A DNA stretch of 64,000 nucleotides from Marinilabiliaceae bacterium JC040. Its GTDB lineage: Bacteria; Bacteroidota; Bacteroidia; Bacteroidales; Marinifilaceae. This document shows positions 26,352 to 34,905 of the stretch, piece after piece (the stretch's first letter is position 1; every line of letters starts with the position of its first letter). The DNA is taken from contig SNAP01000001.1 of NCBI GenBank assembly GCA_022496785.1, positions 1 through 64,000 of the forward strand, written 5' to 3'. The translations under genes were made by a program, and so were the position numbers. The notes below the pieces were generated by a model. That model did no database searches. It worked only from the letters and a program-made list of their open reading frames with translations, and was not told the origin of the DNA.

Positions 26352-27521
26352 ATGATGAATATTGTAGAAGTTAAGAGCCCAAAAGACAAAAAAGATTTCC
26401 TAAATATAGCAAAGGAACTTTACAAAGATGATCCTAACTGGTCTTGTCCATTAGATGTAGAGATTAATAAAATATTTAATCCACAACTTAATGCTTACTT
26501 TAATCATGGAGAAGCAATCAGATGGATACTAAAAGATTCAAAAGGGAAACAAATTGGACGTATAGCCGCTTTTATAAATAAAGATAAAGCTTTCACAGAA
26601 AGACAACCAACAGGGGGATGCGGTTTTTTTGAATGTATAAATGATGAAAAAGCAGCCTTTCTTTTATTTGACACAGCAAAAGCTTGGTTAAAAGATAGAG
26701 GAATAGAAGCAATGGATGGTCCAATAAACTTTGGAGAGAATGACAATCATTGGGGATTATTAGTTGATGGTTTTATTCCACAAGGAATGGGAATGCCATA
26801 TAATCATAAATACTATAAGGATTTATTTTATAAATACGGATTTAAAGTCTTTTTTGAACAGTACAGTTATCATATGGATCTAAGAAAGCCATTAGATGGA
26901 CGATTTAGAAAGATTGCACAATGGATAGCTCGCAAACCTGAATACAGATTTGAACATTTTACATTTAAGAACAAAGATAAATATATTAATGATCTAATAT
27001 CAATATACACAGAAGCTTGGCAATTCCACAACAACTTTACTCCACTAGAAAAGACAACAGTAGAGGAGATAATGGAAGATGCAAAATTAATACTAGAAGA
27101 AGAATTTGTATGGTTTGCATACCATAATGAAAAGCCGATAGCATTTTTTGTAATGATGCCAGATTTCAATCAAGTTTTAAGAAGAATTAATGGTAAATTA
27201 GATTTACTTTCAAAATTAAAAATCTTCTATTACTTGAAGAAAAAAACAATAACAAGGGCTAGAATTACAGTAATGGGTGTTGTTCCAGAATTTCAAGGCA
27301 AGGGCGTAGAGTCTGCGATATTTTTAAAATTAGAAGAAGTAATGGAAAGGAAACCTCATTATAACGAACTAGAGTTATCATGGGTTGGAGATTTTAATCC
27401 TAAAATGCAGTCGATATATGAAGCTGTAGGGGGCAAAAAGATGAAAACTCACCAAACTTTGCGATATTTATTTAATAGAGAGGCAAAATTTGTTAGATAC
27501 CCAATAATTAAACACGATTAA
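26352..27521 (+). CDS. GNAT-superfamily-like protein (YghO-type)
   Basis: 389 residues. The whole length matches the large Bacteroidetes proteins annotated as N-acetyltransferases: an N-terminal segment with KELYKDDPNWSCPLD, a middle with GPINFGENDNHWGLLVDGF, and a C-terminal acyl-CoA fold with VMGVVPEFQGKGVESAIF (Q/RxxGxG/A-like acetyl-CoA loop) and ELSWVGDFNPKM. The acceptor substrate is not known. The second codon is also Met, so the start may be 26355. It follows the purine phosphorylase gene but may have its own promoter. Confidence 0.75.
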   Translation: MMNIVEVKSPKDKKDFLNIAKELYKDDPNWSCPLDVEINKIFNPQLNAYFNHGEAIRWILKDSKGKQIGRIAAFINKDKAFTERQPTGGCGFFECINDEKAAFLLFDTAKAWLKDRGIEAMDGPINFGENDNHWGLLVDGFIPQGMGMPYNHKYYKDLFYKYGFKVFFEQYSYHMDLRKPLDGRFRKIAQWIARKPEYRFEHFTFKNKDKYINDLISIYTEAWQFHNNFTPLEKTTVEEIMEDAKLILEEEFVWFAYHNEKPIAFFVMMPDFNQVLRRINGKLDLLSKLKIFYYLKKKTITRARITVMGVVPEFQGKGVESAIFLKLEEVMERKPHYNELELSWVGDFNPKMQSIYEAVGGKKMKTHQTLRYLFNREAKFVRYPIIKHD

Positions 27522-27576
27522 GACTTATACATTAAGTCCAAGAAATCAATAAATTGGAATAATTTTTATAAATAAA

Positions 27577-27607
27577 TTTGCAATTATAAATACATCAATT
27601 ATCTTTG
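27577..27607 (+). promoter_or_regulatory. rpmE2 promoter
   Basis: TTTG (27577-27580), 19 bp, then TATCTTTG (27600-27607): a perfect Bacteroidetes promoter, as expected for a ribosomal protein gene. The leader to the ATG at 27650 is about 37 nt. Confidence 0.75.
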
Positions 27608-27649
27608 CACTTCGATTACAAAGGGAAAAAATATAAATAAGTAATAGAT

Positions 27650-27910
27650 ATGAAAAAGGGAATACATCCAGAAAATTTTCGCCTAGTAGCATTCAGAGAT
27701 ATGTCAAATGGTCACGTTTTCATTACTCGTTCTACAGCGAACACAAAGGATACAGTCGAGATTGACGGAGTAGAGTATCCATTAGTGAAACTTGAGATAT
27801 CGAACACATCTCACCCATTCTATACAGGTAAAGTTAAACTTGTTGATACAGCAGGACGTGTTGATAAGTTCATGAACAAATACAAAAAACACTTAGAGAA
27901 CAGAAAATAA
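27650..27910 (+). CDS. rpmE2: 50S ribosomal protein L31 type B
   Basis: 86 residues. It begins [21 protein letters not shown] and contains no Cys, so it is the zinc-independent type B (C-) paralogue. The region [11 protein letters not shown] is conserved. A strong promoter and a strong terminator flank it, making a single-gene transcript. In some bacteria this form replaces zinc-type L31 under zinc shortage; whether a second L31 exists here cannot be seen. Confidence 0.96.
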   Translation: MKKGIHPENFRLVAFRDMSNGHVFITRSTANTKDTVEIDGVEYPLVKLEISNTSHPFYTGKVKLVDTAGRVDKFMNKYKKHLENRK

Positions 27911-27930
27911 TTTGTTTTTCTAAATAATGG

Positions 27931-27970
27931 AAAGAGGGTATGCCAAATTATTAGCGTACCCTCTTTTTTA
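27931..27970 (+). terminator. rpmE2 terminator
   Basis: A 13-bp stem (AAAGAGGGTATGC with GCGTACCCTCTTT, one G-T pair) with a 10-nt loop and a T6 tail. Confidence 0.88.
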
Positions 27971-28002
27971 ATTATATAATTTTCAATCTTATTATATATT
28001 AG

Positions 28003-28010
28003 TAAATTTG
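28003..28010 (+). promoter_or_regulatory. -7 box of the GlmU-like gene
   Basis: TAAATTTG lies 25 bp before the ATG at 28035. It overlaps an in-frame TTG at 28008, which it rules out as the translation start. Confidence 0.45.
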
Positions 28011-28034
28011 TTTGAAACAAAAAACTCAAATAAA

Positions 28035-29219
28035 ATGAATTATATATTATCAGATAATAAAGCACATAATAGATTGAAACCTCTAACCTACACACGCCCT
28101 GTATGTGAATTAAGAGTAGGTATATTAACAATAAAAGAGAAATGGGAAAAACGCTTAGGTGAAAACATTTCTTATCAAACAGAATCTTATCTACAAAAGA
28201 AATATTGTTTAAATATAGAATCTAATAATGTTTTAATAAATTCACAGGTACTTCCAACAAATAAATTAGTAGAAGATATTATAAATCTAGAAAGTGGAGA
28301 ATATCTATTTAAAGATGATACTATAATAGCAATAAATACCAGAGAACTTCATACTTTAGATATAGAAGGATGTGCAAATCTAATAGGAAAAGAATTTGTA
28401 GGTAAAATTACTAGCATTGAAGACACATATGATATCTTTTCTTTAAATGAAGAGGAAATTAAAACGGATTTCGATCTTATATGTTCAAATAAAAAATCTG
28501 CACCTTTAAGTAGTACAGTAAATCATAGAGGAGATTACCCTATATTCATAGAAGAGGGAGCTGTGGTTGAATTTTGTACACTAAATAGTAGTAAAGGTCC
28601 AATCTATATAGGAAAGGATGCAGAGATCATGGAAGGAGTACTTGTAAGAGGTCCATTAGCGATGTGTGAACATTCTGTACTAAATATGGGAGCAAAAGTA
28701 TATGGAGCAACAACTTTAGGTCCATACTGTAAATGTGGAGGAGAATTAAATAATGTTGTATTTCAGGGATATTCAAATAAAGCACATGATGGATTTCTAG
28801 GAAACGCAGTTATAGGAGAATGGTGTAATATTGGAGCTGACACGAATAATTCAAATTTAAAAAACACATATGATCAAGTAAAACTATGGGATTATGAAAC
28901 TGAACGTTTTAAAAAGACAGGATTACAGTTTTGTGGATTAATAATGGGAGATCATTCAAAATTTGGAATTAACACAATGTTGAATACAGGTACAGTAATA
29001 GGAGTTGGATGTAATATTTACGGATCAGATTTTCCAAGAAATTTCGTACCTTCTTTTTCATTTGGAGGAGCTGCAGGATATTCTGAACATACATTAAAGA
29101 AATTCTTTAATACTGCAAAAATCGTAATGAGCAGGAGATCTAAAGATCTAACAAATGAAGAAGAAGAAATTTTAAATACAGTATTTACAGATAGTAGTAA
29201 ATACAGAAATTTCAAATAG
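28035..29219 (+). CDS. GlmU-like putative sugar nucleotidyltransferase / hexapeptide acyltransferase
   Basis: About 394 residues. The N-terminus (NRLKPLTYTRPVCELRVGILT) marks the alternative Bacteroidetes GlmU-like family (TIGR03991). The C-terminal half is a left-handed beta helix of hexapeptide repeats (about 180-350). It is proposed to supply UDP-GlcNAc in organisms that lack standard GlmU; that function rests on family prediction. The start at 28035 fits both the family and the promoter. It lies alone between rpmE2 and lon. Confidence 0.85.
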   Translation: MNYILSDNKAHNRLKPLTYTRPVCELRVGILTIKEKWEKRLGENISYQTESYLQKKYCLNIESNNVLINSQVLPTNKLVEDIINLESGEYLFKDDTIIAINTRELHTLDIEGCANLIGKEFVGKITSIEDTYDIFSLNEEEIKTDFDLICSNKKSAPLSSTVNHRGDYPIFIEEGAVVEFCTLNSSKGPIYIGKDAEIMEGVLVRGPLAMCEHSVLNMGAKVYGATTLGPYCKCGGELNNVVFQGYSNKAHDGFLGNAVIGEWCNIGADTNNSNLKNTYDQVKLWDYETERFKKTGLQFCGLIMGDHSKFGINTMLNTGTVIGVGCNIYGSDFPRNFVPSFSFGGAAGYSEHTLKKFFNTAKIVMSRRSKDLTNEEEEILNTVFTDSSKYRNFK

Positions 29220-29237
29220 TGTGAAACTAATCTGAGT

Positions 29238-29253
29238 CTGGCACAATATTTGA
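29238..29253 (+). promoter_or_regulatory. Sigma-54-like -24/-12 site upstream of lon
   Basis: CTGGCAC (29238-29244), 5 bp, then TTGA (29250-29253) resembles the RpoN consensus TGGCAC-N5-TTGC with one mismatch at the -12 GC. It lies about 47 bp before the lon ATG. No enhancer-binding regulator is in the window, and a near TAnnTTTG match (AATATTTG) overlaps it. Confidence 0.3.
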
Positions 29254-29299
29254 TATAATAGTATAAGATAAAGAAATATCAGAAATAAATATATATAAG

Positions 29300-31765
29300 A
29301 TGGGAAAAGTGACGGAAGATGTAATCAAAAATGTATTCTTGATGGGTACGGATGATGAGATAGGAAACGAGATACTTGATGAAATCGATAAATCTATACA
29401 AGAGAAGATTGAAGAAGAAGATAATGATGATGAAGAATTATTAACCTTACCTATTCTTCCTGTACAAGATATCGTATTATTTCAGAATTCTATCATACCA
29501 ATAAATGTTGTTAGTAAAAAAGCAACAAGTTTATTGAATATGGCAGAACAGCAAAAGAAACGTTTTGTTGTAATCACAAAGAAAAATAAAAAGAAAAAGA
29601 ATTTAAACAGTGATGATATATATAAAGTAGGGACTATTGCTAGAGTATTAAAACGTTTACAAAATCCTGATGGAACATTAACGGTATTAATTCAAGGCTT
29701 TGACAATATTAATGTTGATGAAATTCTAACAGAAGATCCTTATTTTGTAGGTAAAGTAAGTCCTGTAGAAGAATTTGAAATACCAGAAGCAGATATAGAA
29801 TTTGATGTCTTAAAATCTTCATTATCTAGTATTACATTAGATTTAATGACAAATATTAAAGAGATTTCTAGTACAATAAATAATAATAAAACAGTAAAAA
29901 AGATATCTAATAACTTTAAACATTGTAGACAATTATTATTGAATATTATTTCAACATCATCTGAGATTAATATTGAAGAGAAACAATCTTTACTTGAAAT
30001 AAGAGAGATAAAAAGGAATAGTATAAAATTATTAAGCTTAGCTCAAAAGCTTAAAAACATTTTTGAAATAAAATCTAATATTCAAAAGAAAACAAAAGAG
30101 AATATTGATGAACAGCAGAAGACTTATGTTTTACAACAAGAGTTAAAAGCTATACAAGATGAATTAGGAGAGAATTTTGAGAATAAGGATATAGTTGATA
30201 TTCTTATTAAAGCAAGAAAGAAAAAGTGGAATAAGAAAGTTAAAAAAGTTTTTGATAAAGAATTAGTAAAATTAGAAAGACTAAATCCATCAACTCCTGA
30301 TTATTCAATACAATTAACATATATTGAAACTCTAGTAAATCTTCCTTGGAACAAATTTACTAAAGACAATCTTGATTTAAATAAAGCTCAAAAAGTTTTA
30401 GATTCTAAACATTCTGGATTGGAGAAAGTTAAGGAAAGAATTATTGAATACTTAGCTGTTTTAAAATTGAAAGGAAATTTAAAATCGCCTATTATTTGTT
30501 TATACGGACCTCCAGGGGTTGGTAAAACATCTTTAGGAAAATCAATAGCAGAAGCTTTAAATAGAAAGTATGTCAAAATGTCATTAGGAGGAGTTCATGA
30601 CGAATCTGAAATTCGAGGTCATAGAAAAACATACATTGGAGCTATGCCAGGTAGAATTATAAAGAATCTTATTAATGTTCAATCTTCAAATCCTGTTTGT
30701 GTATTAGATGAGATTGATAAAGTGGGAAAAGATATTAAAGGAGATCCAGAATCTGCTTTATTAGAAGTCTTAGATCCAGAGCAAAATGATAAATTTCATG
30801 ACAACTTTATCGATGTAGATTATGACTTGTCTAATGTACTTTTTATTGCAACAGCAAATGATGTTTCTAATATAAGTAGACCACTTAAAGATAGAATGGA
30901 AATGATTGAAGTTACTGGCTACTTAGAAGAAGAAAAGGTTGAAATAGCTAGTAAACACTTAATCAAAAAGCAAAGAGAAGCGCATGGTATTAAGGAAGAC
31001 CAGATTGAAATACCGAAAGAAATTCTTGAAACAATTGTTGAAAAATATACTGCAGAATCAGGAGTAAGACAATTAGATAGAACTATAGCAAAAGTGATGC
31101 GTCAAGTTGCAAAGAATATAGCTTTAGATAAAGATTATAATACAACTGTAACTAAAGAGGATTTACACAAATATCTTGGAGTAGAAAAAAGAGAATTAGA
31201 AGAATATCATACCAATTCGGGTACAGGTATTGTTCCTGGTTTAGCTTGGACAAGTGTAGGTGGTTGTATTTTATATATAGAATCGACTAAATATAAAGGT
31301 AAGGGATTACTTAGTATGACTGGTAGTTTAGGTGACGTGATGAAAGAATCAGCTACATTGGCATATAAGTATCTACAAGCAAATGCAGAAGAATTATCTA
31401 TTCCAGCAGAGATGTTTACTAATTATGATGTACATATACATGTTCCAGATGGAAGTACACCAAAAGATGGTCCATCAGCAGGTATAACAATTTCAACGGC
31501 ATTAGCATCAACTCTAACAGGTAAAAAAATTAGAGAAAAGACAGCAATGACTGGAGAGATAACATTAAGAGGTAAAGTCACACCAGTTGGAGGTATAAAA
31601 GAAAAGATTCTAGCAGCTAAAAGAGCTGGAATAGAAAACATTATTTTATGTGAAGATAATAAGAAACATATTGAAGAAATAAATGAGAAGTATATAGAGG
31701 GAGTAAATTTTGTATATGTTGATACAATAATGGATGTTCTAAAATATGCTTTAATTGAAGACTAA
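29300..31765 (+). CDS. lon: ATP-dependent Lon protease
   Basis: 821 residues, full length. The N-terminal substrate domain starts near LPILPVQDIVLFQNSIIPI (residues about 49-67), followed by a coiled region, the AAA+ module with Walker A GPPGVGKTSLGKS near 402-414, Walker B VLDEIDKV, and the S16 protease domain. The catalytic dyad is Ser726 (DGPSAG) and Lys769 (GGIKEK). It degrades damaged and regulatory proteins in the cytoplasm. An acidic stretch (EEEDNDDEE near residue 37) precedes the LON domain, as in other Bacteroidetes. It is monocistronic with its own terminator. Confidence 0.96.
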   Translation: MGKVTEDVIKNVFLMGTDDEIGNEILDEIDKSIQEKIEEEDNDDEELLTLPILPVQDIVLFQNSIIPINVVSKKATSLLNMAEQQKKRFVVITKKNKKKKNLNSDDIYKVGTIARVLKRLQNPDGTLTVLIQGFDNINVDEILTEDPYFVGKVSPVEEFEIPEADIEFDVLKSSLSSITLDLMTNIKEISSTINNNKTVKKISNNFKHCRQLLLNIISTSSEINIEEKQSLLEIREIKRNSIKLLSLAQKLKNIFEIKSNIQKKTKENIDEQQKTYVLQQELKAIQDELGENFENKDIVDILIKARKKKWNKKVKKVFDKELVKLERLNPSTPDYSIQLTYIETLVNLPWNKFTKDNLDLNKAQKVLDSKHSGLEKVKERIIEYLAVLKLKGNLKSPIICLYGPPGVGKTSLGKSIAEALNRKYVKMSLGGVHDESEIRGHRKTYIGAMPGRIIKNLINVQSSNPVCVLDEIDKVGKDIKGDPESALLEVLDPEQNDKFHDNFIDVDYDLSNVLFIATANDVSNISRPLKDRMEMIEVTGYLEEEKVEIASKHLIKKQREAHGIKEDQIEIPKEILETIVEKYTAESGVRQLDRTIAKVMRQVAKNIALDKDYNTTVTKEDLHKYLGVEKRELEEYHTNSGTGIVPGLAWTSVGGCILYIESTKYKGKGLLSMTGSLGDVMKESATLAYKYLQANAEELSIPAEMFTNYDVHIHVPDGSTPKDGPSAGITISTALASTLTGKKIREKTAMTGEITLRGKVTPVGGIKEKILAAKRAGIENIILCEDNKKHIEEINEKYIEGVNFVYVDTIMDVLKYALIED

Positions 31766-31794
31766 TAATCTTTAATTGTTAAACTTCTAAATAT

Positions 31795-31834
31795 AAAAAT
31801 GGATTAGTAATATATAATTAATCCATTTTTTTTT
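31795..31834 (+). terminator. lon terminator
   Basis: A 12-bp stem (AAAAATGGATTA / TAATCCATTTTT) with a 12-nt loop and a long T tract. It overlaps the in-frame TTG of the next gene, which supports the later ATG at 31872. Confidence 0.85.
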
Positions 31835-31871
31835 GTATCTTAAATCAACTTATAACCAAAGGATTAGTATA

Positions 31872-32984
31872 ATGAAATTTAGTTTCAAGCAAATAATATT
31901 ATTTATTACAATTGCTATTGTAATTTTCTTAATGTGGTATTTTATATCAATAATTGTATATATTATTATAGCAGCAGTCTTTTCTTTTTTAGGCAGACCT
32001 TTATTTAATTTATTAGATAAAATACAGATAAAGAAAATAAAGATACCTAAAGCAATATCGTCATTTATTTCATTATTTGTTATTTGGTTTGCATTTTTCT
32101 TATTCTTTAGAATAATTACTCCCTTAATTACTAGTGAGATACATGAACTCTCGAATATCAATATTAATAGTGTTTTAGCAACTCTTGACGAACCTATAAA
32201 AACTATTGAGAGATTAGTACAGAAGATAAATAATAGCCAAGATTTTAATTTAACACAATTTCTAACAACTAAATTAACCACAATAGCAAAGGAAATACAA
32301 ATCAACAATATATTTCAAACAGTTGCTGGTACTATAGGAGATATTTTTATTGCAATATTTGCAATCTCATTTATTTCATTTTTCTTTATAAAAGATAGTA
32401 CTTTGTTTCAGAAGATGATATTATTTGCACTACCAACAAAATATGAAGATGTTATGAAAAAGACACTTGAATCTATACAAAAACTTCTAGTAAGATACTT
32501 TTTTGGTATCCTAATTGAAGTTTTAATAATTATGATACTTAATACTGTTGGACACAGTTTATTGATAGGTTTAGATTTATCTGTAGCAATACTTATAGGT
32601 TTAATAGCCGGATTATTAAACATAATACCATATGTTGGACCTATTATTGGAACTGTTGTAGGATTATTGATTGGTTTATTAACAAATTTAGATTTGAAAT
32701 TCTATGATGAATTATTACCTATGCTTGGATATATGTCATTAATCTTTATAAGTATCCAAATAATAGATAATGTTATTCTACAACCAATTATATACGGAAA
32801 TAGTGTTCATGCTCATCCTTTAGAAATATTCTTAGTAATAATGATAGCAGGAAGTATTGCAGGTATTTTAGGAATGGTTCTAGCTATTCCAGCTTATACA
32901 GTTCTTCGTGTAGTAGCAAAAGCATTCTTTAATAAATATCCTTTAATTGAAAAGATAACTAAAGGTCTCGATAAAGAGAAGTAA
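31872..32984 (+). CDS. AI-2E family transporter (PerM-type permease)
   Basis: About 370 residues with the topology of PF01594: two or three N-terminal helices, a large soluble loop (about 90-150), then a block of helices with the family segments ISFFFIKDS and GLLNIIPYVGPIIGTV. Members include AI-2 exporters and Na+/H+ antiporters, so the substrate is open. It abuts the convergent pssA stop codon to codon. Confidence 0.85.
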   Translation: MKFSFKQIILFITIAIVIFLMWYFISIIVYIIIAAVFSFLGRPLFNLLDKIQIKKIKIPKAISSFISLFVIWFAFFLFFRIITPLITSEIHELSNININSVLATLDEPIKTIERLVQKINNSQDFNLTQFLTTKLTTIAKEIQINNIFQTVAGTIGDIFIAIFAISFISFFFIKDSTLFQKMILFALPTKYEDVMKKTLESIQKLLVRYFFGILIEVLIIMILNTVGHSLLIGLDLSVAILIGLIAGLLNIIPYVGPIIGTVVGLLIGLLTNLDLKFYDELLPMLGYMSLIFISIQIIDNVILQPIIYGNSVHAHPLEIFLVIMIAGSIAGILGMVLAIPAYTVLRVVAKAFFNKYPLIEKITKGLDKEK

Positions 32985-33713
32985 TTATTTTTTCTTTCCA
33001 AATAGATTATTCAATAAAGAAATCAAAATATATACTGGAATAATAAATGCAAAAGCAGAGATTCTTAGTCCGACAAACATTCCTATAAGAATAACAATAA
33101 AACTAAATTGTGGAATGTTTTCTTTTGGTTTTAATGATTTAATTTTAAAAGAAAACATTGGAATTTCAGCAACAAGAAGATATGACATAAATATCGACAT
33201 GAAAATGATAAATGAAGAGCTATTAGTAATAAGCTGAATAAAGTCAATATTTCCATAAGTAGCAGCCAAAGGTAAAGATGCCCATAAAAGTGCATTAGAC
33301 GGCGTTGGCATTCCTATAAATGAAGAAGTTTGTCTTTCATCAAGATTAAATTTAGCTAATCTTAATGCTGAAAAAATCACCATAACAAACGGTATCAATA
33401 TAATAAAAGCAGATAAATCACCATTAACAAGATCCATTATTGTTTTATTTTCAATTGTCGATAGTAAAGAATATGCAATAGCTGTTGGGGCAAAACCGAA
33501 ACTAATAACATCAGCTAAAGAATCCATTTCTTTACCAATATTGGAATATGCATTTAACAATCTAGCAGAGAATCCATCAAGGAAATCAAATATTGCTCCT
33601 AAGAAGATAAAAGCAGCTGCTAAAACAAGTTCATTATTAAAAGCTAAATATATTGCAATACAGCCTGATACTGCATTAAATCCTGTAATTATATTGGGTA
33701 TATGTTTTTTCAT
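32985..33713 (-). CDS. pssA: CDP-diacylglycerol-serine O-phosphatidyltransferase
   Basis: 242 residues, inner-membrane. It makes phosphatidylserine, the precursor of phosphatidylethanolamine. The CDP-alcohol phosphotransferase motif is complete: DFLDGFSARLLN then GKEMDSLADVISFG, giving D-x2-D-G-x2-A-R...G-x3-D-x3-D. About six to eight membrane helices are visible. It is downstream of the DUF1573 gene on the same strand; the 44-bp gap allows co-transcription. The stop abuts the AI-2E-family gene. Confidence 0.93.
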   Translation of the reverse strand: MKKHIPNIITGFNAVSGCIAIYLAFNNELVLAAAFIFLGAIFDFLDGFSARLLNAYSNIGKEMDSLADVISFGFAPTAIAYSLLSTIENKTIMDLVNGDLSAFIILIPFVMVIFSALRLAKFNLDERQTSSFIGMPTPSNALLWASLPLAATYGNIDFIQLITNSSSFIIFMSIFMSYLLVAEIPMFSFKIKSLKPKENIPQFSFIVILIGMFVGLRISAFAFIIPVYILISLLNNLFGKKK

Positions 33714-33757
33714 AATCTATAAATTTATTCACGAAAGTAAGAAAAATATCCCTTTTA

Positions 33758-34807
33758 TTACTTAAGTCTTAGTCTTATTTTGGTTTCAGGATGTTTATAA
33801 TCATTAGATATTATTCTAATTAGAACTCTTTTATTTAATGATTTTCCATGATTAATTTTAATGTTCAGATCGGTATATTTATTTGGTTTTATAACAGAAT
33901 GATTAAGCTTTGTGATTATTATATCTTTACTATAAATTCGATGAATTTTAAGCTTTGATTTTCCTCTATTATAAATTCTTATTGTTATTCTATACTCACC
34001 TCTCTTTTTAAATACATTGACTAATTTATTCTTTATAAATATTTCTGGAGAATTTAATATCTCTGATTTAGACAAATAAGAAAAATCTTCAAGAATGTTA
34101 ACATTAATAAAATGTTCAAACTCTTTATTATTAATTTTATATTTAAATTTTAAATTTTGAATTCCAAGAATATTTATTTCTTTAGCATTTATAGAAAATG
34201 ATATTTTAGAAATAGATTTAGATTTTATAATAGTTTCTTTATTAACGATTTTTAGCCCTTTGGGTAAAGAATAATATATTGGTTTTATTGAATGATTGTT
34301 GTTATTAATAAATTCAACTGAAACTTCTTTAGTTTTATTCTCTAGAAGTTTCCCAAAAGAAATAAAAGGAAACTTAAAACGTAAACCAGAAGGGAATTCA
34401 TATGGAAAATCATCTAAGAATGTTCTTTCTTTAGGAAGTACAAATCCACGTAAAGTAAGTACTACAAAACCAGGTTTAAAATTACAAATAAGCCTAAGGG
34501 TTTTATTAAAATTACCAGGTCTATTTTTAGGATCGAATATCAAATTAATTTTAGTTGATTTGCCAGGAAGAATAGGTTTCATTTCCCACTTAGTACTTGT
34601 ACAACCGCAAGAAACCTCAAGTTTAGATATTATTAAAGGTGATTTTGCATTATTAGTTATTAAATAAGAATGAAGCACCTTTCCATCTTTCTCTTTAATT
34701 AGACCCAAATCGTAAGATTGTTTATCAATCTCTATTTCATTTATTGACTGCGAGAAACAAAATAGAGGTAATAAAGTGAAAATCAATACAGAAAATAGAT
34801 ATCTCAT
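33758..34807 (-). CDS. DUF1573 domain protein, secreted
   Basis: About 349 residues from the chosen start. A signal peptide (MRYLFSVLIFTLLPLFCFSQ) is followed by a DUF1573 domain (YDLGLIKEKDGKVLHSYLITN ... VSCGCTSTKW, about 30-115) and further Ig-like beta domains. The CGCT motif is typical. Function is unknown, and such proteins are common in Bacteroidetes periplasms. ATG 34807 is chosen for its signal peptide; 27 more codons are open upstream but hold the -7 box (minus-strand TATATTTG at 34837-34844). Confidence 0.83.
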   Translation of the reverse strand: MRYLFSVLIFTLLPLFCFSQSINEIEIDKQSYDLGLIKEKDGKVLHSYLITNNAKSPLIISKLEVSCGCTSTKWEMKPILPGKSTKINLIFDPKNRPGNFNKTLRLICNFKPGFVVLTLRGFVLPKERTFLDDFPYEFPSGLRFKFPFISFGKLLENKTKEVSVEFINNNNHSIKPIYYSLPKGLKIVNKETIIKSKSISKISFSINAKEINILGIQNLKFKYKINNKEFEHFINVNILEDFSYLSKSEILNSPEIFIKNKLVNVFKKRGEYRITIRIYNRGKSKLKIHRIYSKDIIITKLNHSVIKPNKYTDLNIKINHGKSLNKRVLIRIISNDYKHPETKIRLRLK

Positions 34808-34876
34808 AAAACATTTATTAATGATACAGTTATAGACAAATATAAGAAAATAGGTAAATAGTAGAACAATCTTTAT

Positions 34877-34884
34877 TAAATTTG
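34877..34884 (+). promoter_or_regulatory. -7 box of the M20 hydrolase gene
   Basis: TAAATTTG matches TAnnTTTG, 22 bp before the ATG at 34906. A minus-strand TATATTTG box for the divergent DUF1573 gene lies 33 bp to the left. Confidence 0.45.
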
Positions 34885-34905
34885 TCATACTAAGTACATT
34901 ATATT

